A stretch of 33,938 nucleotides of DNA. It comes from Burkholderiaceae bacterium (GTDB taxonomy: Bacteria > Pseudomonadota > Gammaproteobacteria > Burkholderiales > Burkholderiaceae_F). Positions 23,974 through 32,350 of this stretch are shown here, one piece after another (position 1 is the stretch's first letter; each line of letters starts with the position of its first letter). A program made the position numbers and the translations under genes. Location: the NCBI GenBank assembly GCA_013695705.1, contig JACCZX010000245.1, positions 1-33,938 of the forward strand. Reading direction: 5' to 3'. Below the pieces are notes generated by a model. The model had not been told where the DNA came from. It worked only from the letters and a program-made list of their open reading frames with translations, and did not search any database.

Positions 23974-24885
23974 ATGCAGGCAGAAGTAGAGGCGCCTGCA
24001 ACAGCGCGTCCGGTCGGTATGGTCGCAATCGTCGGGCGCCCCAACGTCGGCAAATCCACTTTAGTCAATGCGCTCGTCGGTGAGCGGGTCAGCATCACAT
24101 CGCGCAAGCCACAAACGACGCGCGACAAAGTGCTTGGTGTGCGTACCGATGACAACGCGCAGTACATCTTTGTAGATACGCCTGGCTTTCAGCGTCGGCA
24201 TCGCAACGCTTTAAGCCGCCGAATGAACGACACCGTGACCCGCGCGCTGCACGGCGTCGATGCCATCATTCAGGTGATCGAGGCCGGCGGCTGGACCGAC
24301 GCCGATACCGAGGTCTTGCAGCTGCTGCCACCCCAATCGACCAACGTGATACTGGCAATCAATAAATCCGACTTGTTGGCTGACCGCGACAAGATGCTGC
24401 CGCTGATGGCGGATTCAATGCAGCGCTATCAGTTTCGCGCGATCGTGCCTGTCAGCGCCGAGAAATCGCGGCAGCTCGATGATCTGCTGGAAGAGGTTCG
24501 CCCGCTGCTGCCGGAAGGGATGCTGCTGTTCGATGCGGAGCAATACACCGATCGCAGCGCGCGTTTTCTGGCCGCGGAATCGGTGCGCGAAAAGGCGTAT
24601 CGGTTGCTGGGCGATGAGTTGCCGTATGGAATCGCGGTGACAATCGACCGCTGGGACGAGTCTCGGGCGACGCCACAGATTGCTGCCACACTGATCGTCG
24701 AGCGCGACACTCACCGGCCGATCGTGATCGGAAAAGATGGCGCTAAGTTGCGCGAGATTTCACGACTAGCGCGTGCCGACATCGAACAGATGCTTGGCAA
24801 GCCAGTTTTTCTCGAGGTTTGGGTACGCGTCAAGCGGGGGTGGAACGACGATGTGCGTGCGCTGAAAAGCCTGGGTTATGACTGA
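23974..24885 (+). CDS. era: GTPase Era
   Basis: 303 residues. Era binds the 3' end of 16S rRNA and assists 30S maturation. G1 GRPNVGKS (21-28), G2 Thr in QTTRDK, G3 DTPG (68-71), G4 NKSD (130-133) and G5 SAEKS are all present. The C-terminal KH domain reads PIVIGKDGAKLREI and ends with VKRGWNDDVRALKSLGYD, the family terminus. The N-terminal 15 residues are variable; an internal ATG at codon 16 exists, but the 23974 start is the natural one. There is no clear Shine-Dalgarno, and the leader is the right arm of the rnc-era inverted repeat. Overlaps recO by 8 bp. Confidence 0.97.
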   Translation: MQAEVEAPATARPVGMVAIVGRPNVGKSTLVNALVGERVSITSRKPQTTRDKVLGVRTDDNAQYIFVDTPGFQRRHRNALSRRMNDTVTRALHGVDAIIQVIEAGGWTDADTEVLQLLPPQSTNVILAINKSDLLADRDKMLPLMADSMQRYQFRAIVPVSAEKSRQLDDLLEEVRPLLPEGMLLFDAEQYTDRSARFLAAESVREKAYRLLGDELPYGIAVTIDRWDESRATPQIAATLIVERDTHRPIVIGKDGAKLREISRLARADIEQMLGKPVFLEVWVRVKRGWNDDVRALKSLGYD

Positions 24886-25696
24886 TAGCGCCGACGTCAC
24901 TGCGCCGTTGGCGGCGCAAGCCGCCGGGGCTGCTGTCTCAACGCCACGAAAGCGCGGCAGCACGTCCGGAATCGGATATCTCCGGATCGATCATCAGCCC
25001 GGTTTCGTGTTGCACTCATACGCATGGCGCGAAACCAGTCTAATTGTGGAGGCTTTCACACGCGAGTTCGGCCGGATCGCCGTGGTTGCCCGCGGTGCGA
25101 AGCGGCCGACGTCACAATTTCGAGGGCTGCTGTCGCCGTTCAACCCCATCGCCTTATCGTGGAGCGGTCGCAACGAGATCAAGACGCTGGTGCGTGCGGA
25201 ATGGCTTGGCGGCATGCAGCCGTTACGCGGGGATGCGTTGCTCGCTGCGTTTTACGCCAATGAGCTACTGGTGCGATTGCTTGCGCGCGGCGACGCGCAT
25301 CCGCAGACGTTCGGCAGCTACGTCGAACTTCTGCGGTCACTGGCGCGACGCGTGCGGCATGACGCCGCGCTGCGAAGGTTTGAAATCGATTTGCTGCAAG
25401 ATATCGGTTATGCGATGCCACTCGACCGCTGCACTGAAGGAAGTGCGATCGACGCGAGCGCGCAGTATGTCTTTTTCGGTGGGCAGGGCGCAAGGCGAAT
25501 CGATGCCGATATTGCGCGCGATACCGATGCCGGCACTGTCAGCGGCCGCACGTTGCTGGCGATGGCCGCGCGCGACTTTGCGCATCCGCAGGTCGCGGCG
25601 GAAAGCAAGGCGCTGCTGCGGCAGGTCATTCGCTTCCATCTTGACGGCAAGCCGCTCAACACGCGCCGCATCCTGCAGGATCTGCGGCAGTTGTAG
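24878..25696 (+). CDS. recO: DNA repair protein RecO
   Basis: 272 residues. RecO works with RecR to load RecA on SSB-coated gaps. N-terminal OB fold (about 38-115: FVLHSYAWRETSLIVEAFTR, GRIAVVARGAKRP, LLSPFNPIALSWSGRNEIKT), then the helical domain (ALLAAFYANELLVRLLARGD, LRRFEIDLLQDIGYA). The C-terminal part includes LLRQVIRFHLDGKPLNTRRI. The four-Cys zinc site of some RecO proteins is absent. The first about 35 residues are an Ala/Thr-rich extension not needed for the fold. It starts within the end of era (8-bp overlap), as usual for rnc-era-recO. Confidence 0.95.
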   Translation: MTDSADVTAPLAAQAAGAAVSTPRKRGSTSGIGYLRIDHQPGFVLHSYAWRETSLIVEAFTREFGRIAVVARGAKRPTSQFRGLLSPFNPIALSWSGRNEIKTLVRAEWLGGMQPLRGDALLAAFYANELLVRLLARGDAHPQTFGSYVELLRSLARRVRHDAALRRFEIDLLQDIGYAMPLDRCTEGSAIDASAQYVFFGGQGARRIDADIARDTDAGTVSGRTLLAMAARDFAHPQVAAESKALLRQVIRFHLDGKPLNTRRILQDLRQL

Positions 25697-25720
25697 CGGC
25701 GAGCCGGTGATCGCGAACGG

Positions 25721-26476
25721 ATGACTGCGCTTAGCGTCAATCTGAACAAGGTTGCGCTGGTTCGCAACACCCGAGCCAACGGCATACCGAGCGTGACGCA
25801 CGCCGCCAGCTTGGTGCTCGAAGCCGGCGCCGATGGAATCACAGTGCATCCACGGCCCGACGGGCGCCACGTGCGCGCTGCAGACGTTGCCGAGCTGGCC
25901 GCGTTACTACGCCAATGGCCTACAGCCGAATTCAACATCGAAGGCAATCCGTTTCACGGCCTGTTGGATTATGTAGAGCAGGCGCGCCCTCAGCAATGCA
26001 CGTTTGTTCCTGACGAGACTGGTGCCTTCACGTCGGACCACGGTTGGGATTTTCCTGCGCAGGTCGAGTTGCTGCGGCCGATGATCGAGCAGGCGAAGGC
26101 GCTCGGTGCGCGCGTCAGTCTTTTCATGGACGCGCTTCCCGCGTCGATGCAACACGCCGCGGCCGCGGGCGCCGATCGCGTGGAGTTATATACGGAGCCG
26201 TATGCGAAAGCTTACGGAACGCCGGAACAGGCGACCACGCTGGCTCGTTACGTGACCACGGCGCAAGCTGCGCTGCGGGCCGGGCTGGGTGTCAACGCTG
26301 GGCACGATTTGAATCGCGAAAATCTGGCGGCGTTTCTGCGAGCGGTGCCGGAGGTTTCCGAAGTTTCGATCGGACACGCGCTAATTGCCGACGCGCTCGA
26401 GTTTGGACTTGGCCCTACCGTGCGGTTGTACCAAGCCGAAATTCGTAAAGCCGGAGAGGCTGGTCACCACCACTGA
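25721..26476 (+). CDS. pdxJ: Pyridoxine 5'-phosphate synthase PdxJ
   Basis: 251 residues. PdxJ condenses 1-deoxy-xylulose 5-phosphate with 3-amino-2-oxopropyl phosphate to pyridoxine 5'-phosphate (a TIM barrel). Seen: LSVNLNKVALVRNTR, GADGITVHPRPDGRHV, EFNIEGNP, QCTFVPDETGAFTSDHGW, RVSLFMDA, GADRVELYTEPYA, GLGVNAGHDLN and SIGHALIADALEFGL, covering all family blocks with catalytic Glu and His positions. It ends with a natural His triplet. It starts 24 bp after recO. In related genomes acpS follows directly; here a TPR gene is interposed. Confidence 0.97.
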   Translation: MTALSVNLNKVALVRNTRANGIPSVTHAASLVLEAGADGITVHPRPDGRHVRAADVAELAALLRQWPTAEFNIEGNPFHGLLDYVEQARPQQCTFVPDETGAFTSDHGWDFPAQVELLRPMIEQAKALGARVSLFMDALPASMQHAAAAGADRVELYTEPYAKAYGTPEQATTLARYVTTAQAALRAGLGVNAGHDLNRENLAAFLRAVPEVSEVSIGHALIADALEFGLGPTVRLYQAEIRKAGEAGHHH

Positions 26477-26491
26477 GCGTCGGATCTCGAC

Positions 26492-27565
26492 ATGCTTGAT
26501 CCACGCGCGCTCGTCGGTACCATTGCCCTTTGTCTACCGATATCGTCGATGGCAATCGATGTTGAAGCCCTGTGGGATTTCAATGAACCGGAGTTCAGTG
26601 AGCAACGGTTCCAACAGGCGCTTGCAACGGCGGACGCAGACGATGCGTTGATACTGCGAACCCAGATCGCGCGCACCCATGGCCTGCGGCGAGATTTCGT
26701 TCGAGCGCGAGAGGTGCTCTCGGATATCGATCCGCAAGTCCAGCTTGCTGGAGCGGAAGCTCGCACTCGGCATGCTCTCGAGCTGGGCCGATGCTGGGTC
26801 TCGGCGACTCATGCCCCCGAGTTGCAAACATCCGAAGCCCGTGAGCGCGCACGCTCTCTTTACATGCACGCTCTTGAGCTCGCGCAGAAGCATCAGCTTG
26901 ATCACCTCGCGATAGACGCGCTTCACATGCTGGCGTTCGTCGACACTGCGCCCGGTGAGCAGTTGAAACTGGGGCAACAAGCCCTTGCAATCGTCGCATC
27001 GTCTTCCAAAGAAGCGGCGACACGATGGGAGGCGTCGTTGCGCAACAATGTCGGCTACTCGCTGCACCAGCTCGGTAGATATCAGGAAGCGTTATCCGAA
27101 TTTAAGCGAGCTGCTGTTCTACGCGAGTTGCGAAGCGAAGTTAAGGCAACGCGCGTTGCGCATTGGATGGTTGCATGGACGTTGAGAACGCTCGGCAGGC
27201 TTGACGAAGCACTTGAAATTCAGCTGCGCCTCGAACGCGAAAACGACGCGGCCGGCGCCGCCGACCCGCATGTCTATCAGGAGCTCGAAAGCATCTACAC
27301 AGCAAAGCAGCAAACGGAACAAATCGCTGAATATGCAGAGAAGAGAAAAGCCTTGTTGTCGAAGAAACGCGAAAGAACTTCGGTATCGGCATCGACGTGG
27401 TCGAAATCGAACGCATCGCCGCCAGCTACGCGCGCTTTGGTGAGCGCTTCGCGCATAGGATTCTCGGAACTCGGGAGTTCGAGCGTTTGCAAATTCGCCG
27501 CGCGCGCTCGACCCAGCGCGGGATCGCGTTCTTGTCGACGCGTTTTGCCGCCAAAGAGGCGATAG
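26492..27565 (+). CDS. TPR-repeat protein with out-of-frame tail running into acpS
   Basis: The open frame has 357 codons, but only the first about 292 (to 27367) look genuine. A short hydrophobic N-terminus (ALVGTIALCLPISSMA) may be a signal peptide. The body is helical TPR: DDALILRTQIARTHGL, ASLRNNVGYSLHQLGRYQEA (clear TPR consensus), RVAHWMVAWTLRTLGRLDEA. Similar stand-alone TPR proteins occur in Xanthomonadales and Burkholderiales; their role is unknown. Residues 293-357 are Ser/Arg-rich and correspond to acpS read in a different frame, so the true stop seems lost. It interrupts the usual pdxJ-acpS adjacency, and its base composition looks somewhat less GC-rich than its neighbours by eye. 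It may be acquired; a sequencing indel at the junction is possible. Confidence 0.7.
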   Translation: MLDPRALVGTIALCLPISSMAIDVEALWDFNEPEFSEQRFQQALATADADDALILRTQIARTHGLRRDFVRAREVLSDIDPQVQLAGAEARTRHALELGRCWVSATHAPELQTSEARERARSLYMHALELAQKHQLDHLAIDALHMLAFVDTAPGEQLKLGQQALAIVASSSKEAATRWEASLRNNVGYSLHQLGRYQEALSEFKRAAVLRELRSEVKATRVAHWMVAWTLRTLGRLDEALEIQLRLERENDAAGAADPHVYQELESIYTAKQQTEQIAEYAEKRKALLSKKRERTSVSASTWSKSNASPPATRALVSASRIGFSELGSSSVCKFAARARPSAGSRSCRRVLPPKRR

Positions 27566-27768
27566 CCAAGGCGCTCGGTCTCGGCATGCGCTCGCCAATG
27601 CGCTGGCGCGCGGTCGAAGTTCTGAACGATTCATCCGGCCGGCCCGTCGTTTCGGTACACGGTGCACTCAGGCAATTCGTCGAGCACAATCGATTGCGCC
27701 TGCACGTGTCGCTGACCGATGAGCGATCGACGGCAGCGGCGTATGCCATCGCCGAAATAATTGAATGA
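27397..27768 (+). CDS. acpS: Holo-[acyl-carrier-protein] synthase AcpS; start codon not identifiable
   Basis: AcpS transfers phosphopantetheine from CoA to Ser37 of AcpP. The GTG at 27397 is the first ordinary start in frame and gives 123 residues, but homology begins earlier: bases 27379-27396 encode Phe-Gly-Ile-Gly-Ile-Asp, completing the FGIGxDxVEIxRI motif whose Asp binds Mg. The frame is open from 27331 (TGA at 27328-27330) and contains no ATG, GTG or TTG before 27397; ACG 27367 or ATA 27331 are the only near-starts. The second motif FAAKEAIAKALGLG (Glu and Lys ligands) and the C-terminus VSLTDERSTAAAYAIAE are intact. The gene body overlaps the out-of-frame TPR tail. The 4-bp overlap with nagZ is normal. 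Confidence 0.85.
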   Translation: MVEIERIAASYARFGERFAHRILGTREFERLQIRRARSTQRGIAFLSTRFAAKEAIAKALGLGMRSPMRWRAVEVLNDSSGRPVVSVHGALRQFVEHNRLRLHVSLTDERSTAAAYAIAEIIE

Positions 27769-28793
27769 TGCGACTCGGTCCGATTGGAGTTGGTATCAAT
27801 GGCGTGTCGATGACGGCGCTGGATCGCAAGCGTCTGCTTCATCCGCTCGCCGGTTTCGTGGTGCTGTTCAGTTCGAACTATGAATCTCCGAAGCAGCTCA
27901 CGCGTTTATGTACGGAAATCCACGCACTGCGCGATCCGCCGTTGTTGATCGCTGTCGATCATGAAGGCGGACGAGTACAACGGTTTCGGAGCGGCTTTAC
28001 GCAGTTGCCGCCGATGCGGCGACTCGGCGAACTGTGGGACCACGATGTCATGCGTGCGTGTCGGGTCGCCACTTCGCTCGGCTATGTGATGGCCTCCGAA
28101 TTGCGCGCGCATGGAGTTGATCTAACGTTCGCGCCGGTGCTCGACCTCGATCATGGCCGCAGCGCGGTGGTCGGCGACCGCGCGTTTCACGCCGATCCTC
28201 GCGTCGTCGCCATGTTGGCTGCGCATTTGATGCACGGTTTGCTGTTGGCTGGTATGGCCAACTGCGGCAAGCATTTTCCCGGGCATGGCTGGGCCGAGGC
28301 TGACTCGCATGTAGCGTTGCCGGTCGACTCACGATCCGCCGCCGAGATCATGCAGCGCGATGCTGCGCCTTACGCCTGGCTCGGTCCGATGCTCGCCGGA
28401 ATCATGCCGGCGCACGTGGTCTATTCGCAGGTTGATGCGCTCCCTGCCGGTTTTTCGCGACACTGGATTGAAACGACGCTGCGCGAAGAGATTGGATTTA
28501 CCGGCGCTATTTTTAGCGATGACCTGCTGATGGCCGGTGCGTGCGTAGCAGGCAATATCGGCGAGCGGGCGACAGCAGCGCTTGCCGCTGGTTGCGATTT
28601 CGCCCTCGTGTGCAACGACACGACCGCTATGGACACCGTTCTGCATACCACTAGATGGCAGCGTGGCGCTGACTTCGACGCGCGCCTTGCCCGACTCCAG
28701 CCGCGCGGTGCTGCTCCACCGATGTCCGATCTGCGCGGTAGCGACCTCTATCGCAACGCGCTGGGCGATGTGAACACGCTCGTGGAACCGTAG
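27765..28793 (+). CDS. nagZ: Beta-N-acetylhexosaminidase NagZ
   Basis: 342 residues (ATG 27765; the next codon is also ATG). NagZ, a GH3 enzyme, removes GlcNAc from anhydro-muropeptides in cytosolic peptidoglycan recycling and can produce AmpR-inducing fragments. Seen: LLIAVDHEGGRVQRF, LTFAPVLDLDHGRSAVVGDRA (short of the 20-residue limit when trimmed), the catalytic His loop KHFPGHGWAEADSHVALP, and nucleophile Asp in IFSDDLLMAGA. GFTGAIFSDDL is the standard GH3 motif. Length and the acpS-nagZ overlap match the betaproteobacterial norm. The N-terminus MRLGPIGVGINGVSMT differs from the common LDVxGxxLT wording but aligns. Confidence 0.95.
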   Translation: MMRLGPIGVGINGVSMTALDRKRLLHPLAGFVVLFSSNYESPKQLTRLCTEIHALRDPPLLIAVDHEGGRVQRFRSGFTQLPPMRRLGELWDHDVMRACRVATSLGYVMASELRAHGVDLTFAPVLDLDHGRSAVVGDRAFHADPRVVAMLAAHLMHGLLLAGMANCGKHFPGHGWAEADSHVALPVDSRSAAEIMQRDAAPYAWLGPMLAGIMPAHVVYSQVDALPAGFSRHWIETTLREEIGFTGAIFSDDLLMAGACVAGNIGERATAALAAGCDFALVCNDTTAMDTVLHTTRWQRGADFDARLARLQPRGAAPPMSDLRGSDLYRNALGDVNTLVEP

Positions 28794-28810
28794 TAGTACA
28801 ACGTTAACCT

Positions 28811-29212
28811 ATGGGCGTCCGCTGGACTCACATCACCATTCCCGTGACCGACATCGACGGATCGATCGGTTTCTTTACGGAGGTATGCGACTTATCGGTC
28901 GTGCGCGATCGTCGGCTTGAAGGGGGTACGACCGTGTGGCTCGGTCCGCGGCCCGAAGACGGCGCTGCCCCCGCCTTTGTGGTCGTGATCTATGAAGGTG
29001 ATGTGCACGAGCCGCTCGATCATTTTGGATTCCAATGCGACAGCCGCGAAGAAGTGACGGCCATCGCTGAGCGAGCCCGGACGTGCGGCACTCTCGTGGA
29101 GGAACCCACTGATGCGGGGGGAAGCGTCGGTTACTTCACCGTGGTCCGCGAACCGAGCGGGCATCTGGTCGAGTTCACGCATGGGCAGCCGCTAAAAGGA
29201 CTCGCCGCCTAA
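28811..29212 (+). CDS. VOC-superfamily (glyoxalase/bleomycin-resistance-like) protein
   Basis: 133 residues forming one VOC module pair. Seen: WTHITIPVTDIDGSIGFFTE (beta strand, possible metal His, helix), then LDHFGFQCDSREEV and VGYFTVVREPSGHLVEFTHG, where the terminal Glu is the usual second metal ligand. Relatives include glyoxalase I, ring-cleaving dioxygenases and fosfomycin-type resistance proteins, so the reaction cannot be named. There is no signal peptide. It follows nagZ by 17 bp and may be co-transcribed, but no strong Shine-Dalgarno is seen. It converges on efp with 10 bp between stops. Confidence 0.85.
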   Translation: MGVRWTHITIPVTDIDGSIGFFTEVCDLSVVRDRRLEGGTTVWLGPRPEDGAAPAFVVVIYEGDVHEPLDHFGFQCDSREEVTAIAERARTCGTLVEEPTDAGGSVGYFTVVREPSGHLVEFTHGQPLKGLAA

Positions 29213-29213
29213 T

Positions 29214-29236
29214 TCGAGCGCCTTACGCGCGCTCGA
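29214..29236. terminator. Hairpin at the convergent VOC/efp gene ends (possible bidirectional terminator)
   Basis: TCGAGCGC and GCGCTCGA pair perfectly over 8 bp with a 7-nt loop, spanning the 10-bp gap and the last codons of efp. Neither side has a T-tract, so intrinsic termination is doubtful. Confidence 0.35.
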
Positions 29237-29789
29237 TATAGCTCCCATCGTCTGTATTCACGCGGATTTTTTCCCCGACGTTGACGAACGGCGGCACCTG
29301 CACGCTGATACCGGTTTCAAGCTCGGCCGGTTTAAAGCTGGTGGTAGCAGTGGAGTTCTTGATGCCGGGTTCGGTATCGACGACTTCCAGTATTACGGTC
29401 GTCGGCAGCTGAATTCCGATTGCGCGCCCATTGTGAAAATTGATTTCGACCTGCAAATTGGGCAGTAGATAACCCGTTTGTCCCTCGAGAAAATCGTTGC
29501 CCAGTGACAACTGTTCGTACGTTTCGTTGTCCATAAACACGTACGCCTCGCCGTCCTGATACGAATAAGTCATGGGTCGTCGATCGATGAACGGCCGCTC
29601 GACCCGGTCATCGGTCGACAACCGCTCGTTACGCTTTTGCCCGGTTTCGATGTCCTTGATTTCGATCTGCATGTACGCGCCGCCACGGCCGCCGACGTGC
29701 ACGTGATAGCTTTTCAGCACGCGCCATACTTTCTTTTCGAGCTCGAGCAAATTGCCGACGCGGATTTCGGTCGCGAGAATCTTGGCCAT
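29223..29789 (-). CDS. efp: Elongation factor P, alphaproteobacterial-like type with Arg at the loop tip
   Basis: 188 residues, all three EF-P domains. EF-P relieves ribosome stalling at polyproline runs. Seen: the N-terminal KOW-like domain (EIRVGNLLELEKKVWRVLKS), loop HVGGRGGAY with Arg35 where E. coli has modified Lys34, then FMDNETYEQLSLG, and the C-terminal LETGISVQVPPFVNVGEKIR with ending DDGSYIERA. Burkholderiales EF-P normally has a SGRNAAVV loop modified by EarP; this one instead resembles alphaproteobacterial EF-P (PGKGGAY loop, TGxKRNERF) with Lys replaced by Arg. The ribosome binding site AGGA lies 6 nt before the ATG at 29789. Divergent from uvrC. No epm or earP gene is in the window. 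Confidence 0.93.
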   Translation of the reverse strand: MAKILATEIRVGNLLELEKKVWRVLKSYHVHVGGRGGAYMQIEIKDIETGQKRNERLSTDDRVERPFIDRRPMTYSYQDGEAYVFMDNETYEQLSLGNDFLEGQTGYLLPNLQVEINFHNGRAIGIQLPTTVILEVVDTEPGIKNSTATTSFKPAELETGISVQVPPFVNVGEKIRVNTDDGSYIERA

Positions 29790-29813
29790 TTAAATCCTGA
29801 TTATTTCGCTAAC

Positions 29814-29841
29814 TTAACTTGGAAACCGGCGAACCTACAAT
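29814..29841 (+). promoter_or_regulatory. Candidate sigma-70 promoter for uvrC-pgsA
   Basis: TTAACT (29814-29819) and TACAAT (29836-29841) are 16 bp apart; -35 matches 4 of 6 and -10 matches 5 of 6 consensus positions. It lies in the 88-bp efp-uvrC gap, giving a leader of about 30 nt with AGGTGG before the uvrC ATG. Confidence 0.55.
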
Positions 29842-29877
29842 TACCCGTTGCCGAAGGCCCGCGATTATAGGTGGGCA

Positions 29878-31743
29878 ATGTCGTTACCACTCGTGAGCGC
29901 ACCAACTACTACTTTCGATCCCAAGCCAGTGCTGGCTGGCTTGCCGCATTTACCCGGCGTGTATCGGATGATTGCTGCCGATGGCGCAGCGCTTTATGTG
30001 GGCAAGGCGCGCGACCTGCGCAAGCGTGTTTCCTCGTACTTCAACAAGAACGTCGGGCCGTGGACCGGCCACATGCTGGCGCGAGTCGCGCGCATCGAGA
30101 CCACGGTGACGCGCTCCGAGGCCGAGGCGCTGCTACTTGAAAACACACTAATCAAGTCGCTCGAGCCGCGCTACAACGTTGTGTTCCGCGATGACAAGTC
30201 GTATCCGTACCTCAAGTTCACGGTGCACCGGTTTCCGCGCATTGCGTACTACCGCGGCGCGGTCGATCGCCGCGCGCAGTACTTTGGCCCGTATCCGAAC
30301 GCATGGGCGGTCAAGGACAGCATTCAGCTGCTGCAGAAGGTATTTCGACTGCGCACCTGCGAAAACACTGTCTTCGCCAACCGCTCGCGGCCGTGCCTGT
30401 TGCACCAGATAGAGCGTTGCAGCGCGCCGTGCGTCGGACTGATCGAGCCCGACGCGTACGCGCAGGACATCGATCGAGCGGTGCGTTTTCTGCGTGGGCA
30501 GACCGACGACATCATGCGCGAACTCGAAGATCGCATGCAGCAACTGTCGTTGGATTTGAAGTTCGAGCAGGCAGCGGCGGTGCGCGACCAGATCAGCGCG
30601 CTCGCCAAGGTGTTGCATCAACAGGCCGTCGACACCACAGGCTCCGATGCCGACGCTGACGTGCTCGCGGTGGTGGTCGATGGCGCGCATGCGTGCGTCA
30701 ACCTGGCGATGATCCGGGGCGGCCGACATCTGGGCGACAAGCCGAATTTTCCGGCGCGCAGCGGCGACGGTACCGAGCCAGCTGAGATTCTCGAAGCGTT
30801 CATTTCACAGCATTATTTGACGCAGCCGGTACCGCCGACTCTGGTCGTCAACGCCGACGTCGATGTTGACGAACTGGCAACGATGCTGTCGGAAGCCAGC
30901 GGTCGCCGGGTTCTATTAGTGCGTCACCCGCAGGAGCAACGGCGCCGCTGGCTCGAGATGGCCGAAGCGAATGCGCGCCTGGCCATGGCACGACGCCTGG
31001 CAGAGCACGGCTCGCAAATCGCTCGCACACGAGCGCTGATTGACGCCCTTGCTCTGGAGCTCGGCGACGAAGACGCGGATAAGTTGAGAGTCGAATGTTT
31101 TGACGTCAGCCACACAGCTGGCGAAGCGACGCAGGCTTCGTGCGTCGTGTACGCCGAGCACAAGATGAGGCCGTCGGAATATCGGCGGTACAACATCGAA
31201 GGCGTTGAAGCCGGTGACGACTACGCGGCGATGCGCCAGGTACTGACGCGCAGGTTCTCGTTGGTATCGCGCGGCGAGGGCCGCCTGCCACACCTGGTGC
31301 TGGTCGATGGCGGCAAGGGCCAGGTGATGGTCGCGCACCAGGTGTTCGTCGAGCTCGGCCTCGATCCGTCGGTGTTGGTAGGAGTAGCCAAGGGCGACGA
31401 TCGCAAGGTTGGTCTCGAAGAGCTCGTGTTTCCTGACCAGCGAACGCCGCTTCTGCTCGGCCGTGAATCACAGGCGTTGATGTTGATTGCGCAGATTCGC
31501 GACGAGGCGCACCGCTTTGCCATCACCGGCATGCGCGCCCGGCGCGCGAAAACCCGCAATACGTCGCACCTCGAGGCGATGGACGGCATCGGCCCGAAGC
31601 GGCGCCAGAAGTTGCTGGCGCGATTCGGCGGCATGCGCGGCCTGGCGTCGGCGTCAATCGACGATATCGCGAACGTCGAAGGTGTTTCACGTAAGCTCGC
31701 TGAGCGCATCTACGCGCAACTTCATGGCCAGCCCACCCACTAG
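29878..31743 (+). CDS. uvrC: Excinuclease ABC subunit C (UvrC)
   Basis: 621 residues from the ATG at 29878 (AGG 6 nt upstream); an in-frame TTG at 29848 is less likely. UvrC makes both incisions in nucleotide excision repair. N-terminal GIY-YIG nuclease ([33 protein letters not shown]), a Cys-rich patch ([15 protein letters not shown]), UVR motif ([20 protein letters not shown]) that contacts UvrB, RNase-H-like second nuclease ([21 protein letters not shown]) and C-terminal tandem HhH ([34 protein letters not shown]). All catalytic blocks are intact. The last 20 bp overlap pgsA, a uvrC-pgsA pairing common in Proteobacteria. Confidence 0.97.
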   Translation: MSLPLVSAPTTTFDPKPVLAGLPHLPGVYRMIAADGAALYVGKARDLRKRVSSYFNKNVGPWTGHMLARVARIETTVTRSEAEALLLENTLIKSLEPRYNVVFRDDKSYPYLKFTVHRFPRIAYYRGAVDRRAQYFGPYPNAWAVKDSIQLLQKVFRLRTCENTVFANRSRPCLLHQIERCSAPCVGLIEPDAYAQDIDRAVRFLRGQTDDIMRELEDRMQQLSLDLKFEQAAAVRDQISALAKVLHQQAVDTTGSDADADVLAVVVDGAHACVNLAMIRGGRHLGDKPNFPARSGDGTEPAEILEAFISQHYLTQPVPPTLVVNADVDVDELATMLSEASGRRVLLVRHPQEQRRRWLEMAEANARLAMARRLAEHGSQIARTRALIDALALELGDEDADKLRVECFDVSHTAGEATQASCVVYAEHKMRPSEYRRYNIEGVEAGDDYAAMRQVLTRRFSLVSRGEGRLPHLVLVDGGKGQVMVAHQVFVELGLDPSVLVGVAKGDDRKVGLEELVFPDQRTPLLLGRESQALMLIAQIRDEAHRFAITGMRARRAKTRNTSHLEAMDGIGPKRRQKLLARFGGMRGLASASIDDIANVEGVSRKLAERIYAQLHGQPTH

Positions 31744-32323
31744 CCCAGCCGTTGCCTTCAACATCCCGATGGCGCTCACCTGGGCGCGTATTGCGATGAT
31801 CCCGCTCATCGTGGGCATGTTCTACGTGCCCGATAACTGGCTGTCACCGCACCTGAAAAACGTCATGGCATGCTGGCTTTTTATTTTTGCGGCGATCACC
31901 GACGCATTTGACGGTTACGTAGCGCGCAGGTATGGCATGGTCAGCAGGCTCGGTGAGTTTCTCGATCCAGTTGCAGACAAGCTGATGGTGAGCGCGGCGT
32001 TAATCGTGTTGCTTGCGCTGGGACGCGTCGACTATTTTGTCGCGTTGGTAATAATCGGCCGCGAAATAACGGTGTCGGCGCTGCGCGAATGGATGGCAAA
32101 GATCGGCAAGTCGAGCAGCGTCGCCGTCAATTCGATGGGCAAGATCAAGACCATTTCGCAAATGACCGCGATCCCGATGCTGTTGTTTCACGATCGTTTA
32201 TTCGGCGTCATCGATCTGCATTTGATCGGCACCCTGCTGATCTACGTTGCGGCGGTGCTCACGGTGTACTCGATGTTGATTTATCTGAAGCTCGCCTGGC
32301 CGCATCTGAGCGAGCGCGGATGA
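31724..32323 (+). CDS. pgsA: CDP-diacylglycerol-glycerol-3-phosphate 3-phosphatidyltransferase PgsA
   Basis: 199 residues from the ATG at 31724, inside the end of uvrC. PgsA makes phosphatidylglycerol phosphate from CDP-diacylglycerol and glycerol 3-phosphate, in the inner membrane. The CDP-alcohol phosphotransferase signature is complete: [19 protein letters not shown] then PVADK (D-G-x2-A-R-x8-G-x3-D-x3-D). About five or six membrane helices are visible ([78 protein letters not shown]). [12 protein letters not shown] is the usual N-terminus, so the first 10 residues are a small extension. The frame is open back to 31487, but that part is uvrC out of frame. Three tRNAs follow. Confidence 0.95.
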   Translation: MASPPTSPAVAFNIPMALTWARIAMIPLIVGMFYVPDNWLSPHLKNVMACWLFIFAAITDAFDGYVARRYGMVSRLGEFLDPVADKLMVSAALIVLLALGRVDYFVALVIIGREITVSALREWMAKIGKSSSVAVNSMGKIKTISQMTAIPMLLFHDRLFGVIDLHLIGTLLIYVAAVLTVYSMLIYLKLAWPHLSERG

Positions 32324-32332
32324 AGATTTCGT

Positions 32333-32338
32333 TATACT
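32333..32338 (+). promoter_or_regulatory. Candidate -10 element (TATACT) for tRNA-Gly
   Basis: TATACT matches 5 of 6 consensus positions and lies 12 bp before the mature tRNA 5' end. No -35 is recognised 16-18 bp upstream (this would be inside pgsA). Confidence 0.45.
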
Positions 32339-32350
32339 TCGCGGCCTCGT

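Noticed and set aside
23225-24028. 267-codon minus-strand frame across rnc and era
   Set aside because: Cys/Arg/Leu-rich noise opposite rnc; it crosses the rnc-era inverted repeat and has no family features.
27368-27565. Last 65 codons of the TPR open frame as a real protein domain
   Set aside because: They are acpS read in another frame and are Ser/Arg-rich without TPR pattern.
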